Source of the DNA: Phytophthora quininea
Lineage: Eukaryota > Oomycota > Peronosporomycetes > Peronosporales > Peronosporaceae
Length of the DNA stretch: 64,000 bases
NCBI GenBank assembly: GCA_011947345.1
Contig: JAAVTG010000254.1
Coordinates: 62,001 to 126,000, forward strand
Direction: 5' to 3'
Part shown: in pieces, positions 52,791 to 63,627 of the stretch
Numbering within the stretch: the first letter of the stretch is position 1
Layout of the letters: each line of letters begins with the position of its first letter
Notes under the pieces: generated by a model
What the model saw: the letters and a program-made list of their open reading frames with translations, nothing else
What the model was told of the DNA's origin: nothing
Databases searched by the model: none
Program-made: the position numbers and the translations under genes

Positions 52791-53419
52791 ATGGGTCTTT
52801 TCAAGGAGCTGGCGAATGCGTTGGGCATCAAGAAGACACAAGTACGTATCCTCGTGGTGGGACTCGACAACAGCGGTAAGACGACACTCGTGAACCACCT
52901 CAAGCCCAAGAAGAGTCAGGCCCACGAAGTCGTGCCGACCATCGGCTTCCAGGTCGAGGAGTTCACAAAGTCCAACCTCAACTTCACCGTGTTCGACATG
53001 TCGGGCCAGAGTCGCTACCGCAGTCTGTGGGAGAACTACTACAGCGACGTGCAAGCGGTCATCTACGTACTGGACTCGACCGACACGGTACGTATGTGCG
53101 TGGCGAAAGACGAACTGGAGCAACTGGTCGAGCACAAGGAACTGGCGGCCAAGAAGGTGCCGATCCTCTTCTTCGCCAACAAAATGGACCTGCCCAACGC
53201 CCTCACCCCCGTCGAGTGCATGCAACAACTCGAACTCGAAAGTCTCGGCAGCAAGTCCTGGCACATCACGTACGTAGTCGACGTATTCATGTATCCGAGC
53301 TCATGATGCCTAACTTTTGCTGTTATAACAGTGCAAGCAACGCCGTCACTGGTCGTGGCGTCGAAGAAGGCATTGCGTGGCTCGCCGATCAGTTCGCCAA
53401 AGGAAAATCCCGAAAGTAG
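52791..53419 (+). CDS. ARL6: ARL6/BBS3 small GTPase
   Basis: Exon 1 52791-53269, intron 53270-53331 (62 nt, GTACGT..CAG), exon 2 53332-53419; 188 aa, matching the ~186 aa of the family. Gly2 for lipid attachment, P-loop GLDNSGKT at 24-31, switch I PTIGF at 49-53, DMSGQSRYR at 69-77, NKMD at 131-134. The DMSGQ (rather than DVGGQ) and the WHI-ASNA-TG-G end are ARL6 traits. In ciliated cells ARL6-GTP recruits the BBSome coat that moves membrane proteins in and out of the cilium; here it would serve zoospore flagella. It converges on CFAP20, 124 bp away. Confidence 0.93.
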
Positions 53420-53543
53420 AAGCACCACAACTCTAGCAAGTAGCTAGACTACGCGAGCAATGAAAACTACGTAAGCAAGCAAGAGGAGATGCAATAATAT
53501 ATTCAAGCAAGAGCTGGTTGTACGTAGGTCGATACGTTCCTAG

Positions 53544-54233
53544 CTACATGGTCTGCTCTGTCGTCGCTGGGGCTTTTTGTTCGCCCGACGTGTTGTTGGC
53601 CTTGGGGACAGGTAGGAACAGCTTGAACTCGGGCGGTAGCTCCTCCTCCGAGTAGAGGCGGTCGGAGAAGTAGATGCGACGGATACGGCAGTTGGCGTGG
53701 ATTTGCACACGTAGCGTCTCGATGTAGTTGGTGCCGTACGCACGTCGGGTAAAGTCCGACAAGTTGAACTGGATCTGGTTCCAACCTTCGTCGAGTCGCA
53801 TGGGCATCGTGCAGATGAAAGGCTTGACACGTGTGGAGCTCTGGTAGTTGCTGGCTCGGAAACGACGTCGCACGTTCTTGTCGTCCAGCACCTGCACCTC
53901 GAACGTAAAATACTTTTGAGGTTCTTGATGATCATGACGAGGAACGGCAGTTTGATGCCCAGCGTTTTCGCTGGTTGCGCCGGACACGTGATGAAGTTGG
54001 TGCTGACATTGGTCCCCATGATCTCCAGCACGGACGACTGGATGTCTTGGTCGGTAATGCGCTTGATGTGGCCGTTGCGCACTTGTTTATCCCAGATCTG
54101 CAGAGGTTTGCTCCTGTAGTCAAAGTTCATTGTCACTACGTTAAAAGACACGTGCTTTTTTCCTGGTTGGTGATACATACCCGATACTATAGAGGATGGA
54201 GAGGAAACCGGACTGGAACGTGTTCTTGAACAT
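53544..54233 (-). CDS. CFAP20: CFAP20 (BUG22/GTL3) axonemal protein
   Basis: Exon 1 54181-54233 encodes [18 protein letters not shown]; intron 54114-54180 (67 nt, GTATGT..CAG); exon 2 53544-54113. The product matches the very conserved CFAP20 family almost throughout ([88 protein letters not shown]), plus a ~20-residue C-terminal extension. CFAP20 is an inner-junction protein linking A and B tubules of the doublet microtubule. One A is missing in the CTCAAAAG run near 53915, splitting the frame within the most conserved segment; for such a protein a sequencing error is the likelier cause. Confidence 0.93.
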
Positions 54234-54398
54234 GTTTCCCTAGCTGGTAGGCGGAGATATTCAACTGAGCGATCGGGACGGATCGCGTCTCTTCAACAAC
54301 CTAGCGGTTACGTTGTAACGCAATGATTGCATATCAACCCTTCGTAAATTGATATCGATTTTGCATCTGATTATTGGCCAGGAATTCACACACAAACA

Positions 54399-55895
54399 AT
54401 GGCAGTGACATGCTCATCTTCGACGCCCCCGGTAGCTTCACCCACGGCGAAATCTCCTAAACGGAAACGTGCAGAAGCATCGGAGGGTCCTGACGTTCAA
54501 GATGCCGCGAAAACGAGCGAAAACGACGCAATAGAAGCTACGGAAACAACGTCAACAAGTGACTCAAGTTCCTATTGCGGGGAATGCGGACAGGAGTTCG
54601 TGCTTGCTGCGGAGCTGGTAGCCCATGGACGAGAGACACAGCACCGACCATTCGTCTGCATCTTCAACGGCTGCAACAAGAGCTTCTTGAAGCAGGAGCC
54701 CTTAATCCGACACATGGAGACTGTGCACAAGGCAAAAGAGAGGAAACGGTTCACGTGTGAAGTCTGTCAAGCCACTTTTGCATTTAAACATGGTTTGAAA
54801 AGACACGTACAGCGTGCACACAAGGAGCAGGACAGTCCAATGGAAGAGGTGGAGGAGCAGGAAGACGAAGCAATTGAATGCGACGGCGTGAAGTGCTGCG
54901 AATGCGGACAGCAGTTCGTGTACGCTACGGAGCTGGTGGCGCATGGAAGAGAGACACAGCATCGTCCGTTCGGCTGCAGTGTTGAGGACTGCAGGAAGAG
55001 CTACTCCAAGCAGGAACACTTGACCAGACACGTGGAGACAGTGCACAATACGCAGACGGAGGAAGGTCGCACGCCCTTCAAGTGTTTGCTGTGCCAAACA
55101 ACATTTGCGTACAAACACGGACTGACACGACACATGCAGCTCTCGCACAAGAACGAGAACAAGCCGTTCGAGTGCTCCGTGTGTCTGTTGGCATTCAAAA
55201 AGAAGACGGACTTGCAGGCGCACACGTACGTACATACGGGAGTACCGCCATTCGAGTGCGAAGACTGCGGACTGAGGTTTCTGAAGAAGTACTTGTTGAC
55301 ACGACACCAGCGATCCCACGCACAGAAGAAGGCGGAGAACCAAGTCTTCGCTTGCGACTGTAGTGAGATTTTCTTCAGTCAGGCAGAGTTGGAAGATCAC
55401 CAACGGACTGGCCACGGCAACGCAATCGAGGAGGCGGACAAGGTAAAGACAATCGCAACCCTTGGTGTAGTCGAATCTAAGCCAGATAATGCCGCAGTCA
55501 GAGCCGAAGCAGCAGCCGACCTTAAGGAGAAGCAAGAGGTTGCGCCGTCAAGGCTAAAGTGCCGTGTCTGCGACCAAACGTTCCTACGGATGCAGTACTT
55601 ACGATCGCATCTGCGGACGCACTTTGCGTCGCTCAATGAGCGCAAGCAGTTCGTGTGCCCGATGCCTGGCTGCGAGAAGTCCTACACGCGATCTTCCAAC
55701 CTCATGACACACTACAATGCAGTGCACGACGAGCGCAAGTCGAAGCGGTTCGTGTGTCCTCGCGAAGGCTGCGACGCTCGGTTTGGATACAAGACGGTGC
55801 TAAAGAACCACCTTGAGAAGGTCCACGACAATCCGGTGCCGCCCAAGCGACGAAAGCGCAACTCTGTTGGCGTTCTCGCTCGTGCACTTGAGTGA
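54399..55895 (+). CDS. TFIIIA-like protein with twelve C2H2 zinc fingers
   Basis: 498 aa. Nuclear localisation type motif SPKRKR at 19-24, acidic/Thr-Ser stretch, then twelve C2H2 fingers from residue 59 to about 480 (finger 9, FACDCSEIFFS, is atypical). Several linkers and long H-X3-5-H spacings (RHMETVH, THYNAVH, NHLEKVH) recall TFIIIA, the 5S rRNA gene factor, which has nine fingers. Fingers 1-3 and 4-6 are close repeats of each other (CGQEFV/CGQQFV ... HGRETQH; AFKHGLKRH/AYKHGLTRH). A basic PPKRRKR lies near the end. An acidic continuation (DVEMEDVQDEVEPVE) in another frame follows the stop, so the true tail may be longer. Specific TFIIIA identity is probable, not proven. Confidence 0.75.
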   Translation: MAVTCSSSTPPVASPTAKSPKRKRAEASEGPDVQDAAKTSENDAIEATETTSTSDSSSYCGECGQEFVLAAELVAHGRETQHRPFVCIFNGCNKSFLKQEPLIRHMETVHKAKERKRFTCEVCQATFAFKHGLKRHVQRAHKEQDSPMEEVEEQEDEAIECDGVKCCECGQQFVYATELVAHGRETQHRPFGCSVEDCRKSYSKQEHLTRHVETVHNTQTEEGRTPFKCLLCQTTFAYKHGLTRHMQLSHKNENKPFECSVCLLAFKKKTDLQAHTYVHTGVPPFECEDCGLRFLKKYLLTRHQRSHAQKKAENQVFACDCSEIFFSQAELEDHQRTGHGNAIEEADKVKTIATLGVVESKPDNAAVRAEAAADLKEKQEVAPSRLKCRVCDQTFLRMQYLRSHLRTHFASLNERKQFVCPMPGCEKSYTRSSNLMTHYNAVHDERKSKRFVCPREGCDARFGYKTVLKNHLEKVHDNPVPPKRRKRNSVGVLARALE

Positions 55896-56457
55896 ACCAA
55901 GTGGGTGACGTTGCAGTAGCGACATCAACAGCTCAAGGGAAGAGTCGACGTCAACAAGTGCCGACGTAGAGATGGAGGACGTGCAGGATGAGGTAGAACC
56001 GGTAGAACAGCCGTAGAGCAGGGTAGAGCGAGTTTTCAATGCATTGCTGCAAGCGCACCCGACTCTGGTCGCTTCAATCTTGCACTTGTTGGTTGGACGT
56101 CAGTCGACGACGATTGCCACGTCACTTGTTGACGTTGGCAAGCGTTTAACGAGCGGCCAGCCGTGACAGCCCCGTGTGGCTTGCCGGCGTTTGTTGCTCT
56201 GCTCCGCCGAGTTCCGGCCACCGACACCACGACAAACACCTTGAAAGTGCAACAGGGATTCGCCAGCTCGGACGTGTTATCTGGTCTCTGTATCCACACA
56301 CAACGACCACTGGAATGCAGTGCCAAACACCTTCCTTGCACGCAGAATGTTTCATGTTGCTTTATTGCGATGGCAACGCTCTATCAACAGCTTCTCTTGT
56401 CTGCTAGCTTTGCATCGCCACGACCTTGACAGACTTCCCTTATCACTAACTTACAGC
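55896..56457. other. Intergenic between zinc-finger gene and PEPCK
   Basis: The first ~100 bp may encode an alternative acidic tail of the zinc-finger protein (see above). The rest shows no gene; it contains both convergent 3' flanks. Confidence 0.4.
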
Positions 56458-57319
56458 TTACAGCTTGGGGCCGAAGACCGAGTAGTCGGTGACGTCGGCC
56501 GAGACGTACTTCTTGAAGTTCTTCTGGAACATGCCCGCCAGCTTCTTGGCGGTGGCGTCGTACGCGTCCTTGTCGCTCCAGGCCTCGCGCGGGTTCAGCA
56601 CGCTCTTGGAGATGCTGCCGAGCGCCTTGGGCACCTGGAAGCCGAAGATCGGGTCCTCCGAGAACTCCGACTTCTTGATGGAGCCGTCCAGGATGGCGTC
56701 AATGCAGGCGCGCGTGTCCTTGATGCTCATGCGCTGGCCCACGCCGTAGCCGCCGGCCGTCCAGCCCGTGTTGACAAGGTAGACGGACGTGTTGTGCTTC
56801 TGCAGCTTCTTCTGCAGCAGGTCGGCGTACTTCGTGGGGTGCAAGGGCAAGAAGGCGGCGCCAAAGCAGGCGCTGAACGTGGCCGTGGGCTCCGTGATGC
56901 CACGCTCCGTGCCGGCCACCTTAGCGGTGTAGCCCGACAGGAAGTGGTACATGGCCTGGCCGTCGCTCAGCTTAGACACGGGCGGCAGCACGCCGTATGC
57001 GTCGCACGTGAGGAACACAATGTTGGACGGGTGGCCTCCGCTCGACGTGGGCTCGTGGTTGGGGATGTGGTAGATCGGGTACGACACGCGGCCGTTCTCG
57101 GTCTTGCTCGTGTTGTAGAAGTCTGGCTCCTTCGTCTCAGGCACCACGAACGTGTTTTCAAGCAAAGCGTCGCGTTTGATGGCGTTGTAGATGTCAGGCT
57201 CGTTCTCCTGGCTCAGGTTGATGGTCTTGGCGTAGCAGCCGCCTTCAAAGTTGAAGATGCCGTCGTCGTCCCAGCCGTGCTCGTCGTCGCCGATCAGGTA
57301 GCGGTGCGGATCGGCAGAC

Positions 57320-57353
<34 letters not shown>

Positions 57354-58136
57354 AGAGCGCCGTGTCGCCCTTCTTGCCCTTGTTGGCCGAGCAGTGCATG
57401 GCCATGATGCCGTCGAGCGGCAGCCAGTAGTTCATCATGGAGAAGATGCCCTTCTTCATCTCTCCGCCGTACCAGGTGCCGCCAATCACGGCCACGTCCT
57501 TCTCAATGTTGAAGGCCACGAACACGTCCGAGTTCAGGCCGTGCTTCTTGTAGTCCTTGTTGGTGACCTTGCAGGCGTTGACGATGGTGAAGTCCGGCTT
57601 GAAGTTTTCAATCTCGGCCTTGCTTTCAGGGCGCAGGAACATGTTGGTCACGAAGTGGTGCTGCCACGCCAGCTCCGTGATGAAGCGCACCTTCTGCGCG
57701 AGGCCGGGTTGGCGCCGGCGTAGCCGTCGAACACGTAGACCTTGTCGGCCGAGCCGTAGTGCTTGGTGACCGTCTCGTACAGCTCCTCGAACACTTCGGG
57801 GCTCACGGGCTGGTTGATGTCGCCCCACCAAATGTTCTTGTTGGACGGCGCCTGGTCCACGATGTACTTGTCCTTGGGCGAGCGGCCCGTGAACTTGCCC
57901 GTGTCGATGGTGTACGTGCCGTTCTTGACGAACTGGCCCTCGCCGTTCACCTCCTCGTGCTTGGCGATCTCGTCGTAGCTCAAGTTGTGGTGCACTTTGG
58001 TCTTGGCGTTGGTCACACCGAAGCGCTCGATGCCGAGGGCCGAGGCGCTGGCATTGGCGAACGAGCGCAGCGCGAAGGGCGACTGGGCGCCGAGGCGCTG
58101 CACGCGCAGACTGGCACGGAGAGCGGTCGAGAACAT
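56458..58136 (-). CDS. pckA: Phosphoenolpyruvate carboxykinase (ATP type)
   Basis: Converts oxaloacetate plus ATP to phosphoenolpyruvate, the entry step of gluconeogenesis. Start at 58136. Residues 1-32 form an arginine/serine/alanine-rich leader of mitochondrial presequence type ([16 protein letters not shown]). Then [13 protein letters not shown] (substrate Arg), [15 protein letters not shown], kinase-1a P-loop [11 protein letters not shown], kinase-2 [30 protein letters not shown] region and [16 protein letters not shown]. This is the bacterial/plant/protist ATP enzyme, not the animal GTP enzyme. About 560 aa. One base is missing at the CCGGCC near 57707, between GYAGANP and the [13 protein letters not shown] region; such a lesion in this enzyme is more likely a base-call error. 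GC-rich codon use produces a long antisense ORF that is not a gene. Confidence 0.93.
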
Positions 58137-59220
58137 GGGCGGCTGAGTCTCGACGAGGCGGCGCTTGGACTTGCGGCTCAGGCGGCGAATTGAGAGTGAA
58201 GATCGCGACTGGAAGGTCGCGTAGCTGGTGGGTGAAAAACCTCAGGTGTGATGCTGGCGTGTCATAAAAACCTTATCAAGAGCAGCCAATCAGCGACGAG
58301 ATTGAAGAAAATTGAACTTGGACGTGTGACGGAGCGGCAAAGACACGCACAACTCGAGGCTCTCAGCTTGACGGCAACTTGCTGGTTTGGGCAAGCACCA
58401 GGAGCTGCAAGCGCTGCAGTGGTGGACAGCAACCAGATGCAGCAGCAGCTACTGGAGTGGAAGGATCGATTCGGTTCATCACTTCGCTTGACACCCATTG
58501 GGTGGGGATCTATATTAATAGTGTGCCAGTACTACTGGCACACTGGCCCAGCAGAATTGCCCTGTGTAAGCATGTTGTTTAGCGGCCGATCAAATCCGAG
58601 CTCGGCTTGCTTGTTTCGCGACAGCCACCGTCGGTACGCCAGACGAGGTGCACTTCTACCGCCTCGCCAATAGTAATCGCGCAGCGCCGTTGGATTTGAA
58701 GACCTCTCCGGTGCTCCGAGTCTGGTGCTTGGACTCGGAGGAGAGTTTGCTTGTTGAATCAATCACAAACTCTTTTTTCTTCTTCCTCTTCTGTAGTCAT
58801 TCGAGCCTCCATGGCCAGAAGAACTTGCCTTGCCAGTCAACGCTGCGACGATAGTTGCCAGTTTTCCGAGCAAGCAAGGCTGCCGGAGCACGAGAATCCG
58901 CCGCGTGCCCCCATCGTGCTGTTAAAGATCAGCCACTCCACTGCAGAGCCATAGAGACACGAGGCGTTTTACCATCCTCGTCGGGAAGGCAATGCATTGC
59001 GGAGACCAGCGCAGGCCACCCAAACCTTGCGCCGCAAAGATGCGATTATCAGCCGCGCGCTCCAAGCACCACGTGAAGTTTCCTTCATACAAACGTAAAG
59101 TGTTCTGCTTGGAGTATCTTGAAGTTCCAGATCGAGGAGGATACTTCGAGACCCTCGAAAAACACACTTCAACTTCCAGTCTCGATCTTCCGACAAGGAT
59201 TGCGCGGCAGAAACCTCGAC
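58137..59220. other. Divergent intergenic region between PEPCK and LMF
   Basis: About 1.1 kb, presumably holding both promoters. A perfect 23-bp palindrome lies at 58521-58543. A short coding-like stretch just before the LMF ATG (FQIEEDTSRPSKNTLQLP, 59119-59220, open to the LMF frame) could extend the protein N-terminally. No other gene seen. Confidence 0.45.
58521..58543. repeat. Perfect 23-bp palindrome (11-bp arms)
   Basis: GTGTGCCAGTA-C-TACTGGCACAC. It could be a binding site for a dimeric regulator of the divergent PEPCK or LMF genes, or a chance structure. Confidence 0.35.
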
Positions 59221-61522
59221 ATGTTGCGCTTCCGCAGAGACTTGTTCTTGCAATGCATCTGCATTATGTACGCAGTCGCATTTGCATCACTACAGCCTCA
59301 GATCCGAGGGCTCTACGGCGAGTACGTAGCGTGTCATCTCCTCGCTCTTCCTGACATCGGCTGTGGCTCTTCAAGACGCACCGGAAGTCTCTGCTTGCAT
59401 GCTCACTGCTGTCCGACGCTTACTCTTGTGTGTCTCTGCACTGACGCCGTTCATAAACCAGGGACGGACTGGAGCCCGTGGACGTCTTCCTGCAGCAGAC
59501 CAAGCAGAGCCGCGGGCTGCACGACGCTTCGCCTCTGCTCCGGATCGCAGCGTACCCGACGTTAGTGTGGCCACGAGCCGCTACAATGGACGCCGAGCTT
59601 CTGCATGGAGGTGCTCTGCTTGGTTGGCACGACGCTTGCCGTGTTGGGTGCAGTGCAGCCAGCATTCCGCACCACTGCACCGCTAGCTCTGCTTTGGGTC
59701 TGCTACTTGTCCATCGTGCAATGCGGACAGACGTTCCTGCAGTTCCAATGGGACTCGTTGTTGTTGGAGACGGGTGCTTTGTCGATACTGCTGGCGCCGT
59801 GGTGGCGCTTTGAGGAGGACACGTTCGAGACGTCGAGCGCTGCGGTCTGGACGCTGCGCTTTTTGTTCTTTAAGTTCATGCTCATGTCGGGCGCCGTCAA
59901 GATCCAGTCGGGCTGTCCGACGTGGCTTGGCTCTCTGCATTGGATTTCCACTATGCAACGCAACCGCTGCCTTTGCCGCTTGCTTGGTACGCGATCCAAG
60001 CACCAGTACGTGAATTGTTGCTGTGTTGCTTAGTGCCGTGTTTTCTAACGGTGCATTGTTGTATTGCAGCCGATCATCAATCGGTTGGCTGTTGCAGTCA
60101 CTTTACTGATCGAAGGACCATGGACGTTCTTCTTGCTGGCACCTCATCCGACACTGCGGAAAATTGGCGCTGTCCAACAGATTGTCCTCCAGATCTCCAT
60201 CATGATGACTGGGAACTACAACTTCTTCAATCTCCTGACGGTCATATTCGCAGTGGCGTTAATTGACACCGACAGAAGCACAGTATATTTCAACAATGCG
60301 GCGTGGACGTCGCGAGTGGAGTCTGCGTGGCATACATTCCAGACCCATGCTGTGCTCTCAAAAGTCTTTCTGCTTGGCAGCGTCTGGTTCTGCGTGTATT
60401 CTTGGCTGGAAGTGTTCGAGATGACACTGGAAGGAGAGCCATTAAGCTTTCAACAATTGCTGCTCGGCACCAGAGTCCAATTTGTACCAAGCATTGACGA
60501 CACGCAAGCGTGGCTGGCCCGCATCCTGCCTCGTTGTGGCTTATTTTCCCTCTGCTTAGTGGTGTGTTCGGGCTGTTGGCAAATGACTCGCTGCATTGCT
60601 GAAGGCGGTCGATCTAGGAAGTATCAAGTGTTGCGACTTCTCTACCTGCTAACGACAACGTTGGCTAGCATTTGGGTCTTCATGGGCAGCTCCGTGACTC
60701 TGTCCGTACTGGATCAATCGTTCCAGAAAGTGCTCCTGTCCTCCGCCATTGCTGCGTATCACACGGCAGCGAAATTCCGCATCACAAGCGCTTACGGTTT
60801 GTTTCGAACCATGACTGGCGTTGGCGTAGTGCAATTCGAGAATGGTGAACGCGTTTCGGTCGTCGCCCGCCCGGAGATCATCTTGGAAGGCACAAAAGAC
60901 GGTGGGGCCACATGGGAAGCCTACAACTTTAAATTCAAACCTGGCGAGGTGGATTCTGCACCGCGTTTAATTGCTCCGTTCCATCCACGACTAGACTGGC
61001 AGATGTGGTTCGCAGCGCTGGGCGATTATCACAGTGCGCCATGGCTGGTGCATCTCATCGCTAAATTACTGGAAGGATCTCCTGACGTGACGGAATTACT
61101 TGACACAGCTCGAAACCCGTTTGCAGAAGACGCCCTGATGCCATACGAGCCCAGCTCTACTACTACGACTTTACACGGTTGAATACATCCTGGAACCGAG
61201 AGATCCCCACCGCCAAAATCCTGGATGATAATAACAACAAGCAGTGGTGGACGAGGACGTTTTGCGGGAGTATATTCCTTCGCTGGAGCGTGGGAACCCG
61301 TCGCTTAAACAGTTCGTGCTGCACCACTGGCCCCGAGGAGTCGTTGCTTCGGAGACGAACCTGACGACAAACTCGGTGCTTCGTGGAATGTTGGAATGGT
61401 TGATACGTACCCCGCTTGCTCCGGTAGATCTTGCAAGTGGAATTATCGTGGCCAAACTCGTCGGTGCAGCTACTACCCGACGGTGGCGATCTCTACAAGG
61501 GGCGAAAATGAAAATGCAGTGA
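59221..61522 (+). CDS. Lipase maturation factor (LMF family), with frame breaks
   Basis: An ER membrane protein that helps secreted lipases fold. Start at 59221 (MLRFRRDLFLQCIC). Intron 1 59322-59461 joins GLYGE to DGLEPVDVF, restoring the family's GLYGE-G-LP motif; intron 2 60006-60069 (64 nt) joins AWYAIQAP to PIINR. Landmarks: several membrane helices, FKFMLMSGAVKIQSGCPTW, LDFHYATQPLPLPLAWY (family signature), then the soluble C-terminal domain (WEAYNFKFKPGE, PHRLDWQMWF-type, ARNPFAED). Frame breaks near 59604, 59930, 61132 (CCC where the duplicate has CCCC) and 61262. The partial duplicate at 49399 reads through the last two without a break, which supports a basically functional gene or recent decay. 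The alternative upstream extension is noted in the preceding region. Confidence 0.82.
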
Positions 61523-61894
61523 TCGTAGGACAGTCTACCATTGTGGCTGTAGCGTGAATCGGATTTGAGATTGCGACGTTTCCGCGAACTGTAAACTTAC
61601 GACTTTCGCCGTTAACGCTTCAGCATCAAACAACGCGTATTAAATGGCTCTCACCAATAGTTACTGTCAGCGGCACCATCCTCCCCGTCCGAGTCCAGGA
61701 CGAACAGCCGGTCTCGGAAACATGGCAATACAAAAAAAAGATTACGAGAAGACTAATCAATGACCGGTACAACCTTATCGACACATGAATTACAACCAAG
61801 CGCTGGGGAACAGGTAGAGTGCACTGCAGTTGTGGGTAACCATTCCCAAACTCGCTCTCCAGACAGCAAGCACATTCTCGATTCCGCCTACTCC
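61523..61894. other. Intergenic, LMF to RxLR a
   Basis: No gene; inverse match to 49024-49398. Confidence 0.4.
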
Positions 61895-62521
61895 ATGCAG
61901 CTATCCTGCTTCTTTCTCGCGATTGCGACAGTCTTGTTGACAGCAAGCGGTCCGCTCTCCTCGGCCGCAAGGGTTCAAGATACTACGCCTTTGAGGTCGA
62001 CAACTTTTGCACTTCACCACGTGCAATCCAACCAAACACGACGTCTACGTCGTCTCGAAGCAACGGACACCGACACTTCCGCTACGAACCAAGAAGAAAG
62101 GTATCCCTTGTCGTCTGTCAAGAACGTGTTTACCAGTGCCGCGAATGGATTGAAAAAGTCGACTGCAGAAGCCATACAAGCTCTAGCTGCCGCCAAGAAA
62201 GCCCGAGCAGTTATCAAAAAGGCCAAAGCAGAAGCCAAATTCAAGGAAATGATGAAGGACGACAAGTTCATTGCCAAGAAATACCGGGAAGCCAAAAGCT
62301 CGTGGATTAGCCACATTTCGAGAGGAAAATCGGACGCGAACTTCCCCGTCGATGCGAAATTCAAAAGGATCCTCGACGCGACGAAGGGAACGAGGATTAC
62401 CTTGTCAAGGTGATGGGGGCGTTGAAGGCTGCGAAGGTGGACGCGGACGACGTGCGCAAAACCCTGAACATTGCCAACCAGAGAGTACGCAGAATTTTAC
62501 CGCCGCTACTCGACGTACTAA
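61895..62521 (+). pseudogene. RxLR-dEER effector, family a, copy 2 (single-base break)
   Basis: Start at 61895. Signal peptide, TRRLRRLE, NQEERYPLSS and helical region as in the copy at 48395-49023, here with the five-A run intact. The frame instead breaks near 62389, where this copy has GGG and the other GGGG, before the last helices. The two copies are thus broken at different homopolymers. A further small difference lies near 62480. Confidence 0.7.
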
Positions 62522-62836
62522 TGCGCTAAAGGCGTATTATGTCGGAGTTTGCTCAGGTTCCTGTGTTTCGACTGTGGAAATTCCCATGTCATGGACCTCC
62601 TACAGTTTGCATAGTAGTCGTGTTCCCGTTTTCGAAGTTTCAGTTTTTCAGTCGAGGAGAACTGATTGCCAGAAAGACAGCTGAGACTGCTACGAAAAGC
62701 AGACGTAAGCTAAAACGTTTTGTACCAGAAAACAAAATACTGTTGATTGTACAGCATACTTCGATGCATTTGAAGTTACTATCATTCCCAAAATCGCTCT
62801 CCAGGCAGCAAGCACGTCGTCCATTTTGCCTACTCT
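62522..62836. other. Spacer before RxLR b, copy 2
   Basis: No gene; matches 48080-48394 in inverse orientation. Confidence 0.4.
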
Positions 62837-63627
62837 ATGCAGGCTTCCTGCTTCCTTCTCGCGCTTGTGACGGTCTTGTTGATAGTCAATAGTTCGCTCT
62901 CCTCAGCTGCAGGGTGCCGTTCATACGGACCAAGAAGCTGCCGTGAGGGACTTGGCCACTAGTTTCAACAGCACCACATTGACGATACTGTAAATATGAC
63001 ACACTCGGCCTCGACCGAAGCCAGACGTCTTCGTAGCCTCGAAGAAGTCGATACCGATAACTTTGCCGGTGAGAACGGATTTCCTTTCGTCCATCAAGCG
63101 TGTGTTTGGCGGTGGCTCGAATGGACTGAAGAAGACGTCGGCAGAAGCCAAACAAGCTCAAGCTGCAGCCAAGAAGCCCAAGCAGCACTAAATCTTTTCT
63201 TTCTCGGTTATCACCGTTGGCACTCAAGGCGAGCACGGCGTCAGCTCCGCTGACCAAATATTACCCGGCGGCTCCGGTTGCCAAACAGCACTAAAGCAGA
63301 CCAAAGCTGAAACTAAGCTCCAGGAGTTGATGAAGAGTGACAAGTTCGTCGCCAAGACCTTCATAAACGCCAAACAGTCTTAGCTTAGGCAAATTGCGAA
63401 TGGAAAATCGGACAAGAACTTGCCCATTGACGCCACGTTCAAGAGGGTCCTCGACAAGGCGGGCGAGAGCGATGATCTATCTGTTTAAGGTGTTTGGGGG
63501 CGTTGAAGACCTCAAAAGTGAGTTCAGACGACATGCGCAAAACCCTGAACGTTGCCAGCAGCAAGACGTACGCAAGCTTTTACTGTCGCTACTCGGTGTA
63601 CTAGAATCGACGATGAAAGCGGTTTGA
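62837..63627 (+). pseudogene. RxLR effector pseudogene (family b), copy 3, with insertion
   Basis: Leader MQASCFLLALVTVLLIVNSS at 62837, a small foreign stretch near 62912-62970, then the TEARRLRSLEE RxLR block in another frame. At 63193-63280 the SINE-like element interrupts the helix. After it come a family-a-like end (LQELMKSDKFVAKTF, NLPIDATFKRVLDKAGE) with stops. Its C-terminus resembles family a more than family b, so this copy looks chimeric. Confidence 0.55.
63193..63280. mobile_element. SINE-like short insertion, copy 2
   Basis: Eighty-eight bp sharing the core of 20081-20173, flanked by CCAARCAGCACTAAA repeats (63178-63192 and 63281-63295, 14 of 15 identical). Confidence 0.5.

Larger units (their letters stand above)
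60635..63180 (+). repeat. Inverted duplication, copy 2
   Basis: Inverse partner of 47530-50283. This copy contains the full LMF gene, so it is likely the source. Confidence 0.88.

Noticed and set aside
54702..55535. 277-codon minus-strand ORF
   Set aside because: Antisense shadow of the zinc-finger gene.
56320..57723. 467-codon plus-strand ORF across PEPCK
   Set aside because: Exact antisense of the PEPCK coding region; its length follows from GC-rich third positions, and its product has no domain.
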